From: Lentisalinibacter orientalis
GTDB taxonomy: Bacteria; Pseudomonadota; Gammaproteobacteria; Steroidobacterales; Woeseiaceae
DNA length: 64,000 nt
Reading direction: 5' to 3'
Assembly (NCBI RefSeq): GCF_040706535.1
Contig: NZ_JAPDRJ010000005.1
Location: 1-64,000 of the forward strand
Shown: in pieces, positions 8,525 through 17,330 of the stretch
How the letters are laid out: each line of letters starts with the position of its first letter
Position numbering within the stretch: the first letter of the stretch is position 1
Made by a program: the position numbers and the translations under genes
The notes under the pieces: model-generated
What the model was told of the DNA's origin: nothing
Database searches by the model: none
Seen by the model: the letters and a program-made list of their open reading frames with translations, nothing else

Positions 8525-9775
8525 ATGACGAAGACATCGGCTCACGGAGGAGCATCCCAGGCCAAGGGGCCACGCCATCGGGCGTTCGCCGCGGCCGCGG
8601 CATTCGGGCTGCTGCTCGCCGCCGGCGCGCAGGGCGCAACGGACGAGTCCGCCTTCGCCACCTGCCTGGAGCGCATCGGCGACCGCGCACGCCAGGCCGG
8701 CATCAGCGAGCCGGTCATCCGGGACGTGCTGGGCAAGGCACAGCCGCTGGAGCGCGTCATCGAACTGGACCGGGGTCAGCCCGAATTCACCCGCAGCTTC
8801 GCGGACTACTACGGCCGGCGGGTCACCGAAGAACGGGTGCGGCGGGGGCGCGAGATGCTGGAGCGCCACCGGGACACGCTGATGATGGCCCAGCGCCGCT
8901 ACGGCGTGCCGGCACACTACCTTGTGGCTTTCTGGGGCCTGGAGACGAACTTCGGCAGCTACTACGGCAACATTCCCGTGCCGGACGCCCTGGCGACACT
9001 TGCCTGCGACGCTCGCCGCGGGCCGTTCTTCACGGAGGAACTGCTCGCCGCGCTGCGCATCGTCGACGCGGGGGATATCGAGCCCGAGCGCATGGTGGGC
9101 TCCTGGGCCGGCGCCATGGGCAACTTCCAGTTCCTGCCGTCGGTCTTCCTGCGCCACGCCATCGACGCCGACGGCGACGGCCGTCGCGATCTCTGGCACA
9201 GCACCGAAGACGCCATCCTGTCCGCGGGCAACTTCCTGCAGGCCCTCGGCTGGCAGCCCGAACTGCGCTGGGGCAGAGAGATACGCCTTCCGGAGGGCTT
9301 CGACTACTCCCTGGCCGGGCGCGACCAGCGCCGACCGCTGGCCGAATGGGTGGACATGGGGGTCACCGACGCCTGGGGCCGGCCCCTGCCCCGGCTGGAC
9401 CTCCGCTCCGCCGTGCTGGTGCCCGCCGGCCACGAAGGGCCGGCGTTCGTCGTCTACGAGAACTTCGACGTCATCATGGGCTGGAACCGCTCGGAATCCT
9501 ACGCGCTGGCAGTCGGCCGACTGGCCGACCGCATCGCCGGCGGCGGCCCGCTGGTGAGCGGCCTGCCCGAGGATGCCGGCCCGCTCCGGCGCGCAGACGT
9601 CGAAGGACTGCAGGTTGCGCTGGCCGCGCTGGGCTACGACCCCGGCAAGCCGGACGGCATCGTGGGCCCGGCCACCCGCCGCGCGGTCTCCGCGTACCAG
9701 CGCGACCGCGGCCTGGTAGCCGACGGCCACGTAGACGAGGACCTGATCACCACTTTGGGTGCCGGACCGAACTAA
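8525..9775 (+). CDS. Lytic murein transglycosylase, MltB family, with C-terminal peptidoglycan-binding domain
   Basis: A 416-residue periplasmic enzyme that cleaves the MurNAc-GlcNAc bond of peptidoglycan with 1,6-anhydro product formation. Residues about 20-38 are a signal peptide. The SLT_2 catalytic domain contains GLETNFGSYYG, giving the catalytic Glu140, and GAMGNFQFLPSVF. The last 60 residues (QVALAALGYDPGKPDGIVGP) are a PG_binding_1 domain. This domain order is that of soluble MltB-type enzymes rather than lipoprotein MltB. Start ATG 8525 is chosen because the upstream extension would overlap the terminator. The last five sense codons and stop lie in a degenerate copy of a dispersed repeat (9758-9798), so the native C-terminus may have been altered. 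Confidence 0.88.
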   Translation: MTKTSAHGGASQAKGPRHRAFAAAAAFGLLLAAGAQGATDESAFATCLERIGDRARQAGISEPVIRDVLGKAQPLERVIELDRGQPEFTRSFADYYGRRVTEERVRRGREMLERHRDTLMMAQRRYGVPAHYLVAFWGLETNFGSYYGNIPVPDALATLACDARRGPFFTEELLAALRIVDAGDIEPERMVGSWAGAMGNFQFLPSVFLRHAIDADGDGRRDLWHSTEDAILSAGNFLQALGWQPELRWGREIRLPEGFDYSLAGRDQRRPLAEWVDMGVTDAWGRPLPRLDLRSAVLVPAGHEGPAFVVYENFDVIMGWNRSESYALAVGRLADRIAGGGPLVSGLPEDAGPLRRADVEGLQVALAALGYDPGKPDGIVGPATRRAVSAYQRDRGLVADGHVDEDLITTLGAGPN

Positions 9776-9798
9776 TCCAACTTTTGCAACTTGTTGCC
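9758..9798. repeat. Degenerate copy of the 60.1-kb inverted-repeat element
   Basis: GGTGCCGGACCGAAC (9758-9772) is identical to the first 15 bases of the repeat arm at 60108-60122. After a short interruption that supplies the MltB stop codon, AACTTTTGCAACTTGTTGCC (9779-9798) matches 60119-60132 followed by the GTTGCC found in the loop of the 60-kb copy, with about nine bases missing. No inverted second arm is present. Like the intact copy it lies where two convergent genes end (MltB and the CaiB gene). Confidence 0.7.
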
Positions 9799-9835
9799 GC
9801 CGCCCCCGCGGCGACGGCGTCCAACCCCCGCCGAA

Positions 9836-11011
9836 TCAGCTCAGGACGCCCCGCTCGCGCAGGGTGGCAATCTCGTCCTCCGCGAAGCCGAACTCCCCGA
9901 GTACGGCGTCGGTGTCCCGACCCGCCGGCGGCGGGCCGACCGGATCGCCCGGCGGCGTGCGGCTGAACCGGGGCGCCGGCGCATTCTGGGGCACGCCGTC
10001 CACCTCGACGACATTGCGCCTGGCCGCATTGTGCGGATGCGCCCCGACCTCGCCGAGCTCCAGCACCGGCGCGAAGCAGACGTCCGTGCCTTCCATGATC
10101 TCGCACCACTCGTCCCGGGTCTTCGTCCGGAATACCTCCGCCAGCCGCTCGCCCAGCCGATCCCACTGGGCTACCGCCTCCGCATCCGTCCGTCCGCTGA
10201 ACACGCCCGGCCCGAAGGCCTCCGCATCCAGCCCCGCCTTCTCGATCAACAGCTGATAGAACCGGGGCTCAATCGAGCCGATGGCCACGTGCCGGCGGTC
10301 CTTCGTCTCGTAGGTATCATAGAAATGCGACGCGCCGGAGAGAAAGTGCGTGCCGGTGCCGCCGTCGAACAGCCCCATGGCCCGGAAGCCGAAGAACATG
10401 GCCATGAGCGACAGCGACCCGTCCACCATGGCGGCATCCACCACCTGGCCCTTGCCGCTCTTCTGCGCCTCCAGCAGCGCGCAGACCATCCCGAAAGCGA
10501 GCAGCATGCCCCCGCCGCCGAAATCGCCGACCAGGTTCAGCGGCGGCACCGGCTTCTCGCCCCGGCGGCCGATGGCGTGCAGCGCGCCGGACAGGGCGAT
10601 GTAGTTGATGTCGTGCCCGGCGGCATGCGCCAGCGGTCCGTCCTGGCCCCAGCCGGTCATGCGCCCGTACACCAGCTTCGGGTTCGCAGCCAGGCATTCG
10701 TCGGGCCCGATCCCGAGCCGCTCGGCCACCCCCGGCCGGAACCCCTCGAACAGCGCATCCGCATCCCGCACCAGCCGCAGCACCACCGCAGCACCCTCCG
10801 GCGACTTCAGATCCAGCGCGATCGACCGGCGGCTGCGGGTGAGCGGGTCCGGCAGCGGCCGGGCGCCGCCCGGCGCGGACTTGCGCTCCACGCGGATCAC
10901 CGCCGCCCCCATGTCGGCCAGCATCATGCCGCAGAACGGCCCCGGGCCGATGCCGGCGATCTCGATGATCTTCAGGCCCGCCAGCGGGCCGCCACGCCCC
11001 GACCCGCTCAT
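9836..11011 (-). CDS. CaiB/BaiF CoA-transferase family protein, alpha-methylacyl-CoA racemase-like
   Basis: A 391-residue family III CoA-transferase fold protein. The N-terminal GPGPFCGMMLADMGAAVIRVE is the CoA-binding start of the fold. GHDINYIALSG, VGDFGGGGML and GSIEPRFY carry the His, Asp and Glu positions used by alpha-methylacyl-CoA racemases (AMACR/Mcr), so interconversion of (2R)- and (2S)-methylacyl-CoA is more likely than CoA transfer. That step is needed to beta-oxidise isoprenoid or sterol-derived side chains. Its start codon overlaps the stop of the upstream SDR gene (ATGA, 11008-11011), indicating translational coupling. Confidence 0.85.
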   Translation of the reverse strand: MSGSGRGGPLAGLKIIEIAGIGPGPFCGMMLADMGAAVIRVERKSAPGGARPLPDPLTRSRRSIALDLKSPEGAAVVLRLVRDADALFEGFRPGVAERLGIGPDECLAANPKLVYGRMTGWGQDGPLAHAAGHDINYIALSGALHAIGRRGEKPVPPLNLVGDFGGGGMLLAFGMVCALLEAQKSGKGQVVDAAMVDGSLSLMAMFFGFRAMGLFDGGTGTHFLSGASHFYDTYETKDRRHVAIGSIEPRFYQLLIEKAGLDAEAFGPGVFSGRTDAEAVAQWDRLGERLAEVFRTKTRDEWCEIMEGTDVCFAPVLELGEVGAHPHNAARRNVVEVDGVPQNAPAPRFSRTPPGDPVGPPPAGRDTDAVLGEFGFAEDEIATLRERGVLS

Positions 11012-11778
11012 CGCGGCTGCATGCGGATGGCGCCGTCGAGCCGGATCACCTCGCCGTTCAGGTAGGCGTTCTCGACGATGTGCCGGGCGAGCATGCCGAA
11101 CTCCGCGGGCAGCCCGAGCCGTTTCGGGAACTGCACCATCTCGATCAGCGGCTGTTTCACCTTGTCGTCCAGCGCCTGCAGCAGCGGCGTGTTCATGATC
11201 CCGGGCGCGATGGTCATCACGCGGATGCCGAGCGGCGCGAGGTCGCGCGCCACCGGCAGCGTCAGGCCGCAGATGCCCGCCTTGCTGGAACTGTAGGCCG
11301 CCTGCCCGATCTGCCCGTCGTAGGCCGCCACCGACGCCGTGTTGATGATCACGCCCCGCTCGCCCGCCTCGCCTTCCGGCTCGTTGCGCGCCATCTGCTC
11401 GGCGGCGAGCCGCAGCACGTTGAAGGTGCCGACGAGATTCAGGTTCACCACCGAGGCGTAGCGCTCCAGCGCCAGCGGCCCGTCCCTGCCGAGCGTCTTG
11501 CCCGGCGGCCCGCCGCCCGCGCAGTTCACGCAGACGTGCAGGGCCCGGAAACGGTCCATGGTCTTCTCGAGCGCGCCCTGCACCGACACTTCGCTGGTGA
11601 CGTCCGTCGCCACGTAGTCCGCCCGCTCACCCAGCTCGGCCGCCGCCTGCTTCGCGGCGTCTTCATTGATGTCCAGGATCATGACATTGGCGCCATGCTC
11701 CACGAGCTCCCGGCACGTGGCATTGCCCAGGCCCGACGCACCGCCCGTCACGATCGCCGTCTTGTTGGCGAGATCCAT
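11008..11778 (-). CDS. Short-chain dehydrogenase, 3-hydroxyacyl-CoA dehydrogenase type II-like
   Basis: A 256-residue classical SDR. The cofactor motif TGGASGLG is near residue 12, with DIN after strand 2 suggesting NAD+ preference, and the active site SVAAYDGQIGQAAYSSSK supplies Ser, Tyr and Lys. Sequence features (CVNCAGGG, FPKRLGLPAEF, NGEVIRLDGAIRM) resemble HSD17B10-type 3-hydroxy-2-methylacyl-CoA dehydrogenases, which oxidise 3-hydroxyacyl-CoA in branched-chain or sterol breakdown. The ATG at 11776-11778 follows a strong AAGGAGGGG, so the longer upstream reading is rejected. It overlaps the CaiB gene downstream and is separated from the acyl-CoA dehydrogenase gene upstream by a terminator. 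Confidence 0.87.
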   Translation of the reverse strand: MDLANKTAIVTGGASGLGNATCRELVEHGANVMILDINEDAAKQAAAELGERADYVATDVTSEVSVQGALEKTMDRFRALHVCVNCAGGGPPGKTLGRDGPLALERYASVVNLNLVGTFNVLRLAAEQMARNEPEGEAGERGVIINTASVAAYDGQIGQAAYSSSKAGICGLTLPVARDLAPLGIRVMTIAPGIMNTPLLQALDDKVKQPLIEMVQFPKRLGLPAEFGMLARHIVENAYLNGEVIRLDGAIRMQPR

Positions 11779-11802
11779 GCTCTTCCCCTCCTTAGCCAAT
11801 CC

Positions 11803-11838
11803 CCAAAGCAAAGACGCCCGCCACGAGGGGCGGGCGTC
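11803..11838 (-). terminator. Terminator after acyl-CoA dehydrogenase gene
   Basis: Inverted repeat GACGCCCGCC (11813-11822) and GGCGGGCGTC (11829-11838), six-base loop, ten-bp perfect stem. Read on the minus strand it is followed by TTTGCTTT. It ends the TetR/thiolase/FadJ/crotonase/dehydrogenase transcript before the SDR-CaiB pair, though read-through is possible because the downstream T-run is interrupted. Confidence 0.8.
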
Positions 11839-11863
11839 CTGCCATCGTTATCGCACGGCGAGA

Positions 11864-13063
11864 TCAGGCCGCGCTGGCCTTGGCCTTCGCCTCTTCCACC
11901 GACTTCGGCTTCCTCTGCCGCGGATCCAGGCCGATGGAGCGCGCGATGATCTCGCGCATGATCTCCGAAGACCCCGCGTAGATGCGCGAGATGCGCGCAT
12001 TGGTATACATGCGCGAGATCACGTACTCGTCCATGTAGCCGGCGCCGCCGTGCAGCTGCACGCACTGGTCCATCACGCGGCCTTCCAGCTCGCTGGTGAA
12101 CAGCTTGGCGCGGGCCGCCACCTCGGCGGTCAGCTTGCCCTCGTTGTGCTCCTCCACGCAGCGGTCGACGTACACCTGCGCTATGTCGAGTTCCATGCGC
12201 ATGTCCGCCATGGCGAAACGCGAGTTCTGGAAATCGGCGATGCGCCGCCCGAAGGCCTTGCGCTCGGTGATGTAGTCCATGGTGATGTCGAAGGCCGCCT
12301 GGGCGGAAGCCAGATACCCGGCGGCGCCCAGCAGCCGCTCCTCGGCGAGGAACTGCATCAGATAGTAGAAGCCCTTCGTGGGCTCGCCCAGCACGTTCTC
12401 CTTCGGCACCTTCACGTTGTTGAAGAACAGCTCGGCGGTGTCCTGGGACTTCAGCCCCATCTTCTTCAGGTTGCGGCCGCGCTCGAAGCCCTCCATGTCC
12501 CGCTCGATCACGAACAGCCCGAGACCGTGGGTGGAATCCGGCACGGTGCGCGCCGCCACCACCACGAGGTCGGCGTTGATGCCGTTGGAGATGTACGTCT
12601 TGGAACCGTTCAGCAGCCAGTGGTCGCCCTTGTCCTCGGCCTTGGTGCGCATGCCGGCCACGTCGCTGCCGGCGCCCGGCTCGGTCATGGCAATGGCCAG
12701 GATGCTCTCGCCGCTCACGCACTTCGGCAGCCAGCGCTCCTTCTGCTCCTCGGTGCCCAGTTCGCCGATGTAGGGTCCGACGAGCCGGCTGTGGAGCGTG
12801 GCGAAGAAACCCGGATCGCCGTAGCGGGCCATCTCCTCGATGAAGATCTGCTCGTAGCGGAAATCCTTCATGCCGGCGCCGCCGTACTTCTCGTCGGCCC
12901 ACATCAGCAGCAGGCCCTGCTCGCCGGCCTTCAGGAACGCCTCGCGGTCCACGATGCCCTGTTCCTGCCAGCGGTCCGAGTGGGGCTGGATCTCGTTCTT
13001 CAGGAAGGTGCGGACCGAATCCCTGAATATCTCGTGCTCTTCGTCGAACAGCTTTCTTTCCAT
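11864..13063 (-). CDS. Acyl-CoA dehydrogenase, long-chain type
   Basis: A 399-residue flavoenzyme that forms the 2,3-double bond of acyl-CoA, passing electrons to ETF. Signature MTEPGAGSD (about 126-134), the FAD-contacting HGGAGYMDEY, and RIYAGSSEIM near the C-terminus. Because the latter site has Ala-Gly instead of the Glu seen in MCAD (YEGT), the catalytic base is probably Glu242 in LAEERLLGAAG, the arrangement known in long-chain and isovaleryl-CoA dehydrogenases; this is inferred by alignment from memory. ATG start with GAGGT seven bases upstream. It is the last gene of the minus-strand beta-oxidation operon, ending at a terminator. Confidence 0.92.
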   Translation of the reverse strand: MERKLFDEEHEIFRDSVRTFLKNEIQPHSDRWQEQGIVDREAFLKAGEQGLLLMWADEKYGGAGMKDFRYEQIFIEEMARYGDPGFFATLHSRLVGPYIGELGTEEQKERWLPKCVSGESILAIAMTEPGAGSDVAGMRTKAEDKGDHWLLNGSKTYISNGINADLVVVAARTVPDSTHGLGLFVIERDMEGFERGRNLKKMGLKSQDTAELFFNNVKVPKENVLGEPTKGFYYLMQFLAEERLLGAAGYLASAQAAFDITMDYITERKAFGRRIADFQNSRFAMADMRMELDIAQVYVDRCVEEHNEGKLTAEVAARAKLFTSELEGRVMDQCVQLHGGAGYMDEYVISRMYTNARISRIYAGSSEIMREIIARSIGLDPRQRKPKSVEEAKAKASAA

Positions 13064-13094
13064 GACTTGTACCTCGTTGATGCCGTCGGCCCGC

Positions 13095-13889
13095 TCAGCG
13101 GCCCTTGAATTCCGGTTCCCGTTTCTCGAAGAAGGCAGTGACCCCCTCGGTGTTGTCGTCGCTCAGGATGAGTGCGTCCTGCAGGCTCGCCTCCACGTCG
13201 AACGTGCTGCCCCAGGTGCCTGCCATGGCATGGCGCATGGCCCGCTTCGTTGCCGCCATGGACAGCGGCGCCCGCTTCGCCAGCGAGGCCGCCCACGCGG
13301 CGGTGGCCTCGCGGAGCTCGTCCGCCGGCACCACCTTGTTGACCAGACCCCACTCGAGACACTGCTCCGCCGGTATGCGCTCGGCCTCCACACAGGCCTG
13401 GAACGCCCGCTTGTAGCCGACCTGCTTTGCCAGCAGCCAGGTGGCCCCGCCGTCCGGCACCAGGGCGATGTTGGCGAACGGCGCCAGCAGGAAGGCCTTG
13501 TCGGACATGATGGCGAGATCGCACATCAGCGCGAAGGACAGGCCGATGCCCGCCGCCGCGCCGTTGATGCTGGCGATCACCGGCTTCTCGCAGCGGCCGA
13601 TGATCTCGAGCACCGGGCGGTACTCGCGCTGCAGTTGCTCCTCGATGCGCTGGTTACCCGTCTCCCGGGCGCTCATCGCGTCCTTGAGGTCCGCGCCGGC
13701 CGAGAAGCCCCGGCCCACGCCGGTGAAGACGATGACCCGGATCTGCGGGTCGTCCACCGCCCTGCCGAACGCCGCCAGCAGGTCCAGGCGGAGCTGCCGG
13801 TTGAAGGCGTTCATGACCTCGTCGCGGTCGATGGAGATGGTCGCGACCGCTCCGTCGGCCGCGTAATCCACCGTCTCCCAGTCGCTCAC
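13095..13889 (-). CDS. Enoyl-CoA hydratase/isomerase family protein (PaaG-like)
   Basis: A 264-residue crotonase-fold protein with GTG start (13887-13889) behind GAGGGG. The oxyanion motif GRGFSAGADL is present. At the two catalytic positions it lacks the first Glu of rat-type hydratases (AAGIGLSFALMCD) and has Asp in LVPDGGATWLL, the pattern of PaaG-type isomerases. A double-bond or ring isomerase is therefore likelier than a simple hydratase; the FadJ protein next door supplies hydration. It lies 12 bases downstream of the FadJ gene and 31 bases before the dehydrogenase gene in one operon. Confidence 0.88.
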   Translation of the reverse strand: MSDWETVDYAADGAVATISIDRDEVMNAFNRQLRLDLLAAFGRAVDDPQIRVIVFTGVGRGFSAGADLKDAMSARETGNQRIEEQLQREYRPVLEIIGRCEKPVIASINGAAAGIGLSFALMCDLAIMSDKAFLLAPFANIALVPDGGATWLLAKQVGYKRAFQACVEAERIPAEQCLEWGLVNKVVPADELREATAAWAASLAKRAPLSMAATKRAMRHAMAGTWGSTFDVEASLQDALILSDDNTEGVTAFFEKREPEFKGR

Positions 13890-13901
13890 CGCGGCGGCCC
13901 C

Positions 13902-16085
13902 TCAGGCGGCCGAGCGCGTCTCGGACGCGCCGCCGCGGGGATAGAAGGTCTCGCCTTTCTCCGCCTTCTCACGGAGCATGTCCGGCACCTTGAAGCGCTC
14001 GCCGTAGGCTTCCGCCATGCGGTCGCATTCGGCCACGAACTCCTTCAGGCCCACCGTCTCGATGAGCGAGATCGTGCCGCCCGTGTACGGCGGGAAACCC
14101 CAGCCGAAGATGGAGCCGACGTCGGCGTCCGCCGGGTCGGTGACCACGCCCTCGTCCATGCAGCGCACGGTGTCCAGCGCCTGGATATACAGCAGGCGCT
14201 TCTTCACCTCTTCCACGCTGGGCTGTTCGTCGGCCACCGGGAAATGCTCGGCGAGACCCGGCCAGAGGTGCTTCCTGCCGCCCTCGGGGTAGTCATAGAA
14301 GCCCTTGCCGAAGCGCTTGCCGCGGCGGTCGAGGTCCTCGACGAACTTGCGCACCGCCTCGTCGGCGGGTGTGCCCACGTAATCGTCGCCCAGGTCTTCC
14401 CGGGTCTGCTTGCCGACGTGGTAGGCGAGCTCCAGCGACACCTCGTCGGTGACCGCCAGCGGGCCCACCGGCATGCCGGCCTGCCTGGCGACGTTCTCGA
14501 TCAGCGCCGGATTCACCCCCTCGGCCAGCATGGACATGCCCTCGCGGGTGAAGGTGCCGAACACGCGGCTGGTGTAGAAGCCGCGGCTGTCGTTGACCAC
14601 GATCGGCGTCTTTTTGATCTGCTGGATGTAGTCCAGCGACCGGGCGATGGCCTCGTCGCCGGTCTTCTCGCCCACGATCACCTCCACCAGCGGCATCTTG
14701 TCCACCGGCGAGAAGAAGTGGATGCCGATGAACTGCTCCGGCCGCTTCGAAGCCTCGGCGAGACCGGTGATCGGCAGCGTCGAGGTGTTGGAGGCGAAGA
14801 TGGCGTTCTCCGGGATTACCGCTTCGGTCTTCGCCGTGACGTCGGCCTTGATCTTGCGGTCCTCGAATACGGCCTCGATGATCAGGTCGCAACCTTCCAG
14901 GTCCGCGTAGTCGTCCGTCGTCTTTATCAGCTCCAGCAGGTCCGCGGCCTTGTCCGAGTCCATCCGGCCCCGCTCGATGCGCTTCTGCAGGAGTTCGCGC
15001 GAGTAGTCCTTGCCCTTCTCGGCCTTGTCCTTCGTCGTGTCGAGGAGGACGACTTCCATGCCCGCCTTCGCGGAGACGAACGCGATGCCCGCGCCCATCA
15101 TGCCGGCGCCGAGCACGCCCAGCTTCTTCACCTGGCTCTTGTCGACGCCCTTGGGCCGGCGCACCAGCTTGTCAGCCGCGCCCTTGTTGATGAACAGGGT
15201 GCGGGTCATGTTCCGCGCCACCGGGTCGCGCAGCAGCGAGACGAAGTATTTCGACTCGATGTCGAGACCCTGGTCGATCGGGAGCACCGTGCCCTCGTAG
15301 ACGCAGGACATGATGGCGATCGGCGCCGGGTAATTGTGGTTGGTGTTCTTCTGCAGCAGCGCGGACCCGACCATCAGTGTCTGGATGGCCTTCGGATTCA
15401 TCAGGCCGGTGCCGCCGGGCACCTTGAAGCCCTTCTTGTCCCAGGGCTGCTCCGGATCGCCCACGTCCCTGATCCACTGCTTCGCGGCTTCCACTTCCTT
15501 GCCGGGCTCCACCACCTCGTTGACAATGCCGAGCGAGCCCGCCTTCTCCGGCTTCACGTGGGTACCCTGCAGCATCAGCGGCAGGGACGCCTCCAGGCCG
15601 ATCAGGCGCGGCAGGCGCTGGGTGCCGCCGCCGCCGGGCAGCAGGCCCACCTGCACCTCGGGCAGTCCGAGCACGGCCTTCGGGTTGTTCGCCGCCACGC
15701 GATAGTGGGTGGCGAGGCAGATCTCGAGGCCGCCGCCGAGCGCCGTGCCGTTGATGGCCGCCGCGAACGGCTTGCCGCAGGTCTCCATGGTGCGCAGCGT
15801 CTGCTGCAGCCCGCGGCTGTTGGCATACATCTCCTCGACGCTGGCGCCGCTGTCGAAAGCGTTCACCAGCGACTTGAGGTCCGCGCCGGCCAGGAAGGAA
15901 TCCTTGCCGGAGGTGATGACGGCACCCTTGATGGCGTCGTCGGAGGCCACCTTCTCGATGCTCTCCTTCAGCTCGGCCATGAACTCGGGGGTCAGCACGT
16001 TCATCGGCCGGTCCTTGACGTCGATGGTGATCGTCGCGATGCCGTCGCCGTCTACCTGGAAATCAATCGTGTTCATCGTGCTCAT
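13902..16085 (-). CDS. Bifunctional enoyl-CoA hydratase/3-hydroxyacyl-CoA dehydrogenase (FadJ/FadB-type)
   Basis: A 727-residue fusion catalysing the second and third steps of beta-oxidation. The N-terminal crotonase domain has DSFLAGADLK and GGGLEICLATHY, with Glu at both catalytic sites (GGGLE; LGLPEVQVGLLPG). A linker leads to the NAD-binding dehydrogenase domain (LGVLGAGMMGAGIAFVSAKAG, about residue 330) with IGIHFFSPVDKMPLVEVI containing the catalytic His, and a tandem C-terminal domain. It starts at ATG 16083-16085, overlapping the thiolase stop (ATGA). Together with the thiolase it forms the alpha and beta subunits of a multienzyme complex. The organisation thiolase-then-alpha is unlike the fadBA order of Escherichia coli. 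Confidence 0.93.
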   Translation of the reverse strand: MSTMNTIDFQVDGDGIATITIDVKDRPMNVLTPEFMAELKESIEKVASDDAIKGAVITSGKDSFLAGADLKSLVNAFDSGASVEEMYANSRGLQQTLRTMETCGKPFAAAINGTALGGGLEICLATHYRVAANNPKAVLGLPEVQVGLLPGGGGTQRLPRLIGLEASLPLMLQGTHVKPEKAGSLGIVNEVVEPGKEVEAAKQWIRDVGDPEQPWDKKGFKVPGGTGLMNPKAIQTLMVGSALLQKNTNHNYPAPIAIMSCVYEGTVLPIDQGLDIESKYFVSLLRDPVARNMTRTLFINKGAADKLVRRPKGVDKSQVKKLGVLGAGMMGAGIAFVSAKAGMEVVLLDTTKDKAEKGKDYSRELLQKRIERGRMDSDKAADLLELIKTTDDYADLEGCDLIIEAVFEDRKIKADVTAKTEAVIPENAIFASNTSTLPITGLAEASKRPEQFIGIHFFSPVDKMPLVEVIVGEKTGDEAIARSLDYIQQIKKTPIVVNDSRGFYTSRVFGTFTREGMSMLAEGVNPALIENVARQAGMPVGPLAVTDEVSLELAYHVGKQTREDLGDDYVGTPADEAVRKFVEDLDRRGKRFGKGFYDYPEGGRKHLWPGLAEHFPVADEQPSVEEVKKRLLYIQALDTVRCMDEGVVTDPADADVGSIFGWGFPPYTGGTISLIETVGLKEFVAECDRMAEAYGERFKVPDMLREKAEKGETFYPRGGASETRSAA

Positions 16086-17290
16086 ACCCTCTCGATAATC
16101 GTGGCTGTGCCCATGCCTGCGCCAACGCACAGGTTCACGAGCGCGGTGTTCAGGTCGCGGCGTTCGAGTTCGTCGAGCACCGTGCCGAGGATCATCGTGC
16201 CGGTGGCGCCCAACGGATGACCCATGGCGATGGCGCCGCCGTTCACGTTGATCTTGTCGTGCTCGATGCCGAGGCGCTGCATGAACAGCAGCACCACCGA
16301 GGCAAAGGCCTCGTTCAGCTCGAAGAGATCGATGTCTTTCGTGTCCATGCCGCAGCGCTTCAGCACCTTCTCGGCGGACGGCGCCGGGCCGGTCAGCATG
16401 ATGGTGGGCTCGGTGCCGATGGAGGCGAAGCCGCGGATGCGCGCGCGGGGCTTCAGACCCAGCGCCTCGCCCATCTCCTTCGTGCCCACCAGCACGGCGG
16501 CGGCGCCGTCGACGATGCCGCTGGAGTTACCACCCGTGTGCACGTGGTTGATGGCCTCGACTTCCGGATAACGCTGCAGCGCCACCGCGTCGAAACCCGC
16601 CTGCTCGCCGGGGATGACGAAGGCCGGCTTCAGCTCGCCCAGCCCCTCGACGGTGGTGTCGGGCCGCACGTGCTCGTCCCGGTCCAGCAGGGTCATGCCC
16701 AGCGTGTCCTTGATGGGCACGATGGAGTTCCTGAAATAGCCCTTCTCCCAGGCGTTGGCCGCCCGCTTCTGGCTCTCGGCCGCGTAGGCGTCCACGTCGG
16801 CACGGGAAAACCCGTACTTGGTGGCGATCAGGTCGGCACCGATGCCCTGGGGCACGAAATACGTCTTGTAGGCCACCTGGGGATCGGCCGCCATGGCGCC
16901 GGAGTCGGAGCCCATCGGTACCCGGGACATGCTCTCCAGGCCGCCGCCGATGGCCAGATCGGCCTGGCCGGCCATGACCTGGGAGGCCGCGGTGTTCACG
17001 GCATCCAGGCCCGAGGCGCAGAAGCGGTTCAGCTGCTTGCCGGGCACGTTCTCGGCGTAGTCGGCGTTCAGCGCCGCCACCCGGGCCACGTTGGAGCCCT
17101 GCTCGCCCACCGGCGCGACGCAGCCGATGACCACGTCGTCGAGCTTGCTCGTGTCCAGTTCGTTGCGGTCCCGGATGGACTCGAGCACCTGGGTCAGCAG
17201 TTCGATCGGCGTCACCGGGTGCAGCGAGCCGCTGGACTTGCCGCGACCGCGGGGGCTGCGGACATGATCGAAGATGTATGCGTCTGCCAT
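16082..17290 (-). CDS. Acetyl-CoA C-acyltransferase (3-ketoacyl-CoA thiolase)
   Basis: A 402-residue thiolase cleaving 3-ketoacyl-CoA with CoA. The nucleophilic Cys91 lies in NRFCASGLDA, the His in NVNGGAIAMGHPLGATG, and the second Cys in LCVGAGMGTA. ELNEAFAS precedes the His, as in the family. AGGAATCACGCAA stands before the ATG. The stop overlaps the start of the FadJ-type gene by four bases, as expected of subunits made in fixed ratio. The gene lies 40 bases downstream of a TetR regulator on the same strand and is likely controlled by it. Confidence 0.93.
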   Translation of the reverse strand: MADAYIFDHVRSPRGRGKSSGSLHPVTPIELLTQVLESIRDRNELDTSKLDDVVIGCVAPVGEQGSNVARVAALNADYAENVPGKQLNRFCASGLDAVNTAASQVMAGQADLAIGGGLESMSRVPMGSDSGAMAADPQVAYKTYFVPQGIGADLIATKYGFSRADVDAYAAESQKRAANAWEKGYFRNSIVPIKDTLGMTLLDRDEHVRPDTTVEGLGELKPAFVIPGEQAGFDAVALQRYPEVEAINHVHTGGNSSGIVDGAAAVLVGTKEMGEALGLKPRARIRGFASIGTEPTIMLTGPAPSAEKVLKRCGMDTKDIDLFELNEAFASVVLLFMQRLGIEHDKINVNGGAIAMGHPLGATGTMILGTVLDELERRDLNTALVNLCVGAGMGTATIIERV

Positions 17291-17330
17291 TTGCGTGATT
17301 CCTGTTGCTGGATTGATGGGGATGCCCCGT

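Noticed and set aside
9799..9835. Terminator between MltB and CaiB genes
   Set aside because: GCCGCCGCC/GGCGACGGC can pair with one mismatch but no T-run follows on either strand.
12870..16220. 1116-codon open frame antisense to FadJ-type and crotonase genes
   Set aside because: His/Arg/Leu-rich low-complexity translation spanning several true genes.
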